A stretch of 64,000 bases of DNA, taken from the NCBI GenBank assembly GCA_950295325.1, contig OX485807.1, forward strand, positions 28,121,666-28,185,665, written 5' to 3'. Below are positions 58,994-64,000 of this stretch, piece after piece (the first letter of the stretch is position 1; each line of letters opens with the position of its first letter). Both the position numbers and the translations under genes were made by a program. The stretch is from Polytrichum commune. Its lineage: Eukaryota; Streptophyta; Polytrichopsida; Polytrichales; Polytrichaceae. The notes under the pieces are model-generated. The model had not been told where the DNA came from and ran no database searches. It saw nothing but the letters and a program-made list of their open reading frames with translations.

Positions 58994-59360
58994 AGGCACC
59001 ACGGGCCTTGGCTTGGTGGTTAGGGCTCATGGCCCCCAATGAGGAGGTTGTGGGTTCTATTCCCCATGCTGGCGTGGTGCTCACCACCTTAGTCCAACAA
59101 CCTATGGTGAGGGGTCCTTTGGACCTTGTTGTATGGGTACCTCAAAGCCCTTTGGGGGGATACCATGTCTGGTATCTTCAAGGCACTAGTGGCTAGCTAG
59201 GAACTAGTATAGTGTGTCACTATAGTGTCCATCCTCGAAAGGGGAGAGTAGTATTGCCCCAATGTCCCCTTGTCCAGTGGGCATCGGGTCATTGACATTA
59301 CGAACGGACACTTTATTCACGCCGGCCCCTTGCTAAAAAGGACCGGAGTTTCTATCTATA
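58994..59360 (+). mobile_element. tRNA-derived SINE with target-site duplications
   Basis: Flanked by a perfect 11-bp direct repeat TGGTCATGTTC (58983-58993 and 59361-59371). The 5' part carries RNA polymerase III promoter boxes: A box TGGCTTGGTGG at 59009-59019 and B box GGTTCTATTCC at 59053-59063. About 290 bases of unrelated body follow, with no poly(A) tail. The internal promoter, length of 367 bases and duplication of this size define a SINE. It is presumably mobilised by a LINE recognising its 3' end. Confidence 0.9.
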
Positions 59361-59371
59361 TGGTCATGTTC

Positions 59372-60699
59372 TGATTGTGTTGGGAGCTCATGTGAGGGTG
59401 TTGACTTCAATCAATCAATGCAACCTTTGCATGAACATCAAAGCTGTTTATTTTGGTACAAGTGAAATAAATTTTTACGTTCATGTTAAAATGGCCTTGG
59501 TGCTCACACCGACCCATTTAGTTAAACATTTGGAAACTCTCTAATTTTAAGGAACTTCTTGCATGTATGTGGTTAGAAATGTGGGGCATTTTACATACTC
59601 CAAGTGCAAGGATGGCTAACCAATTGTGGTTTGCACACTTTGGCATGAGAATTGGTGGAGGTGCTCAACTATTGAGTTGTTCCCATGCAGTGGATCACAC
59701 AAGCATTCCGCTCATTTTCTAGGTGAATTTGATTGGTCGAAGGTTTTGTTTGGGGGGATCAGCATGGCATTTTCTTGCACATCGTTTCTTTCTATTGCTA
59801 TAATCTAAAAACCCAAACGGTCATTCATGCCCATTTTTTCCCTCGAAATAGCTCATCTCCCATGTTCAAGGTCCGAAGGATAAATCCCATTTTAACCTCA
59901 AACCGTGTCCATGAGAATTCCACAACCAACATTGAATGAAATGCACTCACAATAACCCTTTCATAGGCTTGGGAATTCGAAGTTAAGGGTTAGCTATAAA
60001 ACATGTCATATAATACTCATATATATTTACTTCCACTCAAGATGAGTCACCACATAAGGACCACATATCTTAGGGGTGCTTTACACTAAAGCTAGATGAC
60101 CCAAGACCATTGATATCTTAAATGTCTCATTGGTGAAAAATGTCGAGACTGTCCCCATGCATTATTTATACTAGAGTCACCAGGGGATGGGGGGGGGGGG
60201 TACACTCCCTTCTAAAGGTATGGACCGCCTAAGATAAAGGGGTGTTTTAGAAAAGGGGGGGGGCTATGAAGTAATGCAAAAATTAAAGGACTCTTTTTTA
60301 ATATCATAGGTAGATATTCCTAGAACCTATTATATGTCTAGTACATTCTCAAAATGAATTTGTAACAACCTATTTTTTTGATATTTTGTAATGTTTACTT
60401 TGAAACATTAACTAGAACCCTAGCTTTTATTGCATTGTGTTTGCTTGTGAAGTTTCAGTGACCCCTTGTGACTAGGGCTTGAGGGGCCTAAGGGACCACC
60501 AAAGTTTGAATGGATAAAAATCCCACATGGAAACCTACATAGCATGCAATGAATGTCGTCTCATGGTCTACCATATTTTGTGCTACACTCACCTTAAAGA
60601 GGGTTGTTTAACACATTACCAAGAGACCATGTCACTTCAAAATCTCACAATCCTCGATTTATCATAACGTTATGTCTGCAAGGGCCCACATAAATAGAA
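59372..60699. other. Gene-free stretch with G-runs
   Basis: No gene seen. G-runs occur at about 60188-60200 and 60256-60266. Confidence 0.4.
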
Positions 60700-62240
60700 T
60701 GGAGTCATGAAATTAGGCAAGTGGGCATAACCTGGTTACTCTCTTAAATGGACACATGTATTCGAGGGGTGTGTGGCTAGGTGTGGTCTAAGAACTGACA
60801 CCAAAAGACAAGTGTTTTGAAAAGATCGGATTGTGTGCTCAAAACATCTTAACCATTCTAGGTAACATGTAAACATGTCCACATAATTAGAGGGACATAT
60901 CTTATCATTTAATAAGCAATTTCACTTTTCACTTTGATAATGAACTAGATATTATTCACATTAGCTCTAGATTTTATGAGAATAAATCATGGCTATGGTC
61001 TCGATTTGGATTTTCTAGTAATCTCATGCTAATCACATGTTCATATCCTAGGAGTAATGGGTGTAGAGCTAAAAGTGTCCATTTTAGACCCACCTATCTC
61101 AACATATGTTTGAGAGCTTAATCAGTTACGTCTTTGCACTACACTTGAAGGCCCGTGACCACACAAAACTAAATTCCAAATCTTCTATGTTACAGCCTTC
61201 ATATAAGTCTCTAGGGCCCTCTCATTTTGGTTGGCCATAGTATAAAGTGGACTTTACTGTCACCTGACCGACTTGGGACTAAATTCTAATATGTTTCTAA
61301 TTTCAACTTCATACTCTTACATTGAATCTTTCTTTAGTTGGAGACTTATTAAGTCACTAGCATCATGGTCCTCAACAAAGTTCATGTTGTACAATTAAGA
61401 TAGACGTTCCTAACGCAATTACTTATCTTAATCAAACACCTATATTTGAGTGGTATTGTGATTTGGTGTGGTTCTAAGACCAGAAACCACATAGACATGT
61501 GTTTTAGGAGATTGGATTGCGTGCTCAGAAGTATGATAACCATTCCAGACTCAATAAGCAACATAATCGGGGGAGGGTGGGACCTATATGACTAGTTAAT
61601 GAGCACAGAAGTCTTCACTTTTACAATAAATAAGATATTCATATGAGCTTCAAAAATTATGAGGACGGTGGCCATGACCTTCATTTGGATTTGCCAATCA
61701 TCTTGTACTAAGGTAGACATACCCGTTTTCATTAATCGTAAGCAATTTTGCATAAGTGTAGTACAACTGTGAAACTCGAGTGATTTTCTCACATGTATGG
61801 AAATTGATATCATAATGTTTAACCAAAAAAATAAAATAAAATGATTTCCAAGTTTTGAAATTACCATAAATTGTCAAAAGCAAGATTCTCTCCCAACCCA
61901 TATTCACATCATGAGGTGAGATGGCTCTTAAGTGGTTCGTTTTCTTAATCAAACCCCTATATGTGGTTGGTATGTGGTTCGGTGAGGATCAAAGAGCCAA
62001 CATCATACAGATGCATGTGTTAACCAGAATTGGACTATGTCTTCAATTATTATTAACTACTTTACACCCAACAGTGAACACAATTGGGAGTACCTACAAT
62101 CCATTCAAGAAATCAACAAAAATGCACTTTTGATAACCATATCTAAATCAAGGGAAGTCCAATTTTCAATCCAATTGTCACAAAATTTTCATTGTCGATT
62201 TCCCAATGCAACACAAGTTTTGTTGTACGAATTTCATTAG
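60700..62240. repeat. Diverged direct repeats, ~500-700 bp apart
   Basis: Related text recurs: GTGTGGTCTAAGA with GATCGGATTGTGTGCTCA near 60780-60840, GTGTGGTTCTAAGA with GATTGGATTGCGTGCTCA near 61465-61530, and TGTGGTTCGGTGAGG with AATTGGACTATG near 61970-62040. TCAAACCCCTATATG-like and ATTTGGATTT-like blocks keep the same order in each unit. An ancient tandem array or overlapping copies of one repeat family; no coding sequence recognised. Confidence 0.6.
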
Positions 62241-64000
62241 TAGAAGTTGGAGAACATGAAAAATGAATAGAATAACACCCACAAACCTTTGGTCAACCTA
62301 AGTCCGATAACTAGGAGACGAAAACTTGCGTACAATCAGTGTATTTTACTTCCTCTGGATTTCTCTCTCTCTCTCTCTACTCTAGTGAAAATTCATTTGC
62401 ACACAAAAAACTAGAATAAAATAAAACAATAAAGATTCAAAAAAGCTTTAAAAAACTTGAGCACAATCAATGCCATGTTCAAGGAACCCAAATCCCTACC
62501 CTTCTAACTTACCTTTCCCATTACGCAAAATGTGACGGCGACATGTGTGAACCTCAACACCTTTTTCCATCATATTAGAAAATGATGAATGCATGTGTGG
62601 AATTGCACAACTTTAGGAGACTCTATGCATGAAGATTGGGAGGGGGTTATCGGAAATGAGTTTGTCTATCGTGATTGTGTCTTTCGTATTCTAGACGATG
62701 TGGGCTAAGTTAGTCGGGGGGGGGGGGGGAGTAGCCATTTAAGACCCATCTACCTTAGTCACTACACTAGGTCGAGAAAAAGTGCACATCAAGATTGGTA
62801 GTCATTTTTTAACTTATGTGTTGATTTTGAGGGTGGACAAAGTAGGAACCCCTCTCTCCAAGGCTCTCTCAAATAATGCCTATGGTTGGCCGGCCCACGC
62901 TCCGAGCTAGAACTCTTCGGCTGAAAGCTAAGTTAGAATAAGGGCACACTTCCATGTGCGAAGGTGGCCATTCGGTGGGTGAGAATTATCGCCAACCAAA
63001 GGGATGTGTCATCCAACTAAGAAGTCCTTGAAATAGTGTGTGGGATGGAGGTAATTTTTTATAAGTTGATTTGGTACCGGAATCGGGTTCAAAGACCATG
63101 AATTAGTCTACTTTGACAACATTCAGATGAATCACCCACAACTTTGTAAAAGGATTATGTTTCTAACATGGATGGATGACATGTATGTTCGTTTTGCTAC
63201 AATTCCACCCTCTCAATTGATCAATCTGGCAAAAGTAAAATAAGGCTTTGTCAACGTTGGTGAAGCTATGTAAGGTATTTCAAAGAATCTTGTTGGTATA
63301 ACCATTCCATGGGGGTGAGGGGGAGGTATCTATTTCCTTGAACGAAAGTAAAGAATGTGAAAACCGGCGTGAATGTGAGCCTGTTGGCCTAATGTTGATC
63401 ATGGTCGTCCATGATGCAACTAAAGGTGTTATGCCTCCTTTAGGAGGTGGGCTCTGGTGGTGTAATAGTTATCCTAGGTTCATTGAGGAGGGGGGACGGG
63501 TGTTTGTTTGTTGTCAAGTTTTCTTTTGTTTAGGATGAGGTATGTGAGGGATCTGATGGCATTCTTGTGTGTACTTTTCACGAGGTTTTTAATTAATGCT
63601 TGATTTTGGGATGTTTAGATTGGCAAGTTTTTTAATGGAATGTTCATGTGTAGCGCCTTACACCCCAACTGTGATGGTAATGAGGGGGTTGGTTTTCCAT
63701 CCATTGTTTTGTATGATGTTAATTAGTGAGTCGTATTTGATATGTTTGTGTGTGCGGGCTTGATTGGGGAATTTGTCATGGCAATATGTGAATTCTAAGA
63801 ATTGGACTGTGAATGCTGGAAAGGGGGATATTGGTGGTAGAGTCTAGTTCAGGGCCTTACATAACCTTCACAACCTTATACCTATTGATCAAGTCCCAAT
63901 TAAACTTTCTAGGTTATGACCTAAGATGACATTTTTTGGCTTCAAAAATGTCATCTCGGGTGTGTGTGGGCACTGCAAAGGGAGGTGATGGAGGTTGTTG
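62241..64000. other. Gene-free right flank
   Basis: No gene or element recognised. Contains a (CT)n run near 62360-62380, a G-run at about 62717-62730 and a G-rich segment at 63310-63540. Confidence 0.4.

Noticed and set aside
59000-59070. Functional tRNA gene
   Set aside because: Only the promoter boxes resemble tRNA; no acceptor stem pairing is evident, and the unit is bounded by target duplications 367 bases apart.
59008-59196. 62-codon ORF
   Set aside because: It falls entirely inside the SINE and includes the B box.

Overview
The window is nuclear DNA of a land plant. Six multi-domain plant genes can be read, five of them with GT-AG introns (plus one GC-AG intron). Two encode plastid proteins (a STAY-GREEN family Mg-dechelatase and ferredoxin C2). 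The others are a FIP1-type membrane/coiled-coil protein, a PHLOEM PROTEIN 2-LIKE A10-type protein and two secreted root-cap-domain proteins. The rest is AT-rich repeat DNA. Nothing fixes the lineage; a non-flowering land plant (lycophyte, fern or bryophyte) is only a guess.

Layout. 1-10.4 kb is repeat territory: a truncated CACTA-type transposon (1.76-4.7 kb), three 346-bp tandem repeats (5.1-6.1 kb) and a broken Ty3/gypsy gag (7.4-8.9 kb). 10.4-20.8 kb holds the most interesting structure: the SGR gene (minus) and the FdC2 gene (plus) point away from each other, and each is preceded by one arm of a large, highly similar inverted duplication (13.07-14.27 and 16.60-18.09 kb). The two chlorophyll-related genes therefore share the same upstream DNA in the same orientation, including a conserved G-box. 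21.6-26.6 kb is a 14-exon FIP1-like gene on the minus strand, tail to tail with FdC2. 27.2-27.9 kb is a 94/131-bp tandem array, followed by a decayed chromovirus pol (28.0-29.9 kb).

31.9-33.6 kb is the intronless PP2-A10-like gene, with several very short upstream ORFs. 35.5-35.95 kb is a nested fold-back element. 39.6-44.1 kb is a convergent pair of root-cap-domain paralogs sharing one phase-1 intron position. From 44 kb to the end I see no intact gene. The region is a graveyard of small elements whose borders can often be set to the base: a LINE end split by a MITE, a Stowaway-type MITE, two hairpin-rich inverted-repeat elements and a tRNA-derived SINE with 11-bp target duplications.

SGR removes Mg from chlorophyll a at the start of chlorophyll breakdown, and FdC2 is a plastid 2Fe-2S protein linked to normal greening. 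Their shared upstream region is the best candidate here for an undescribed regulatory arrangement.
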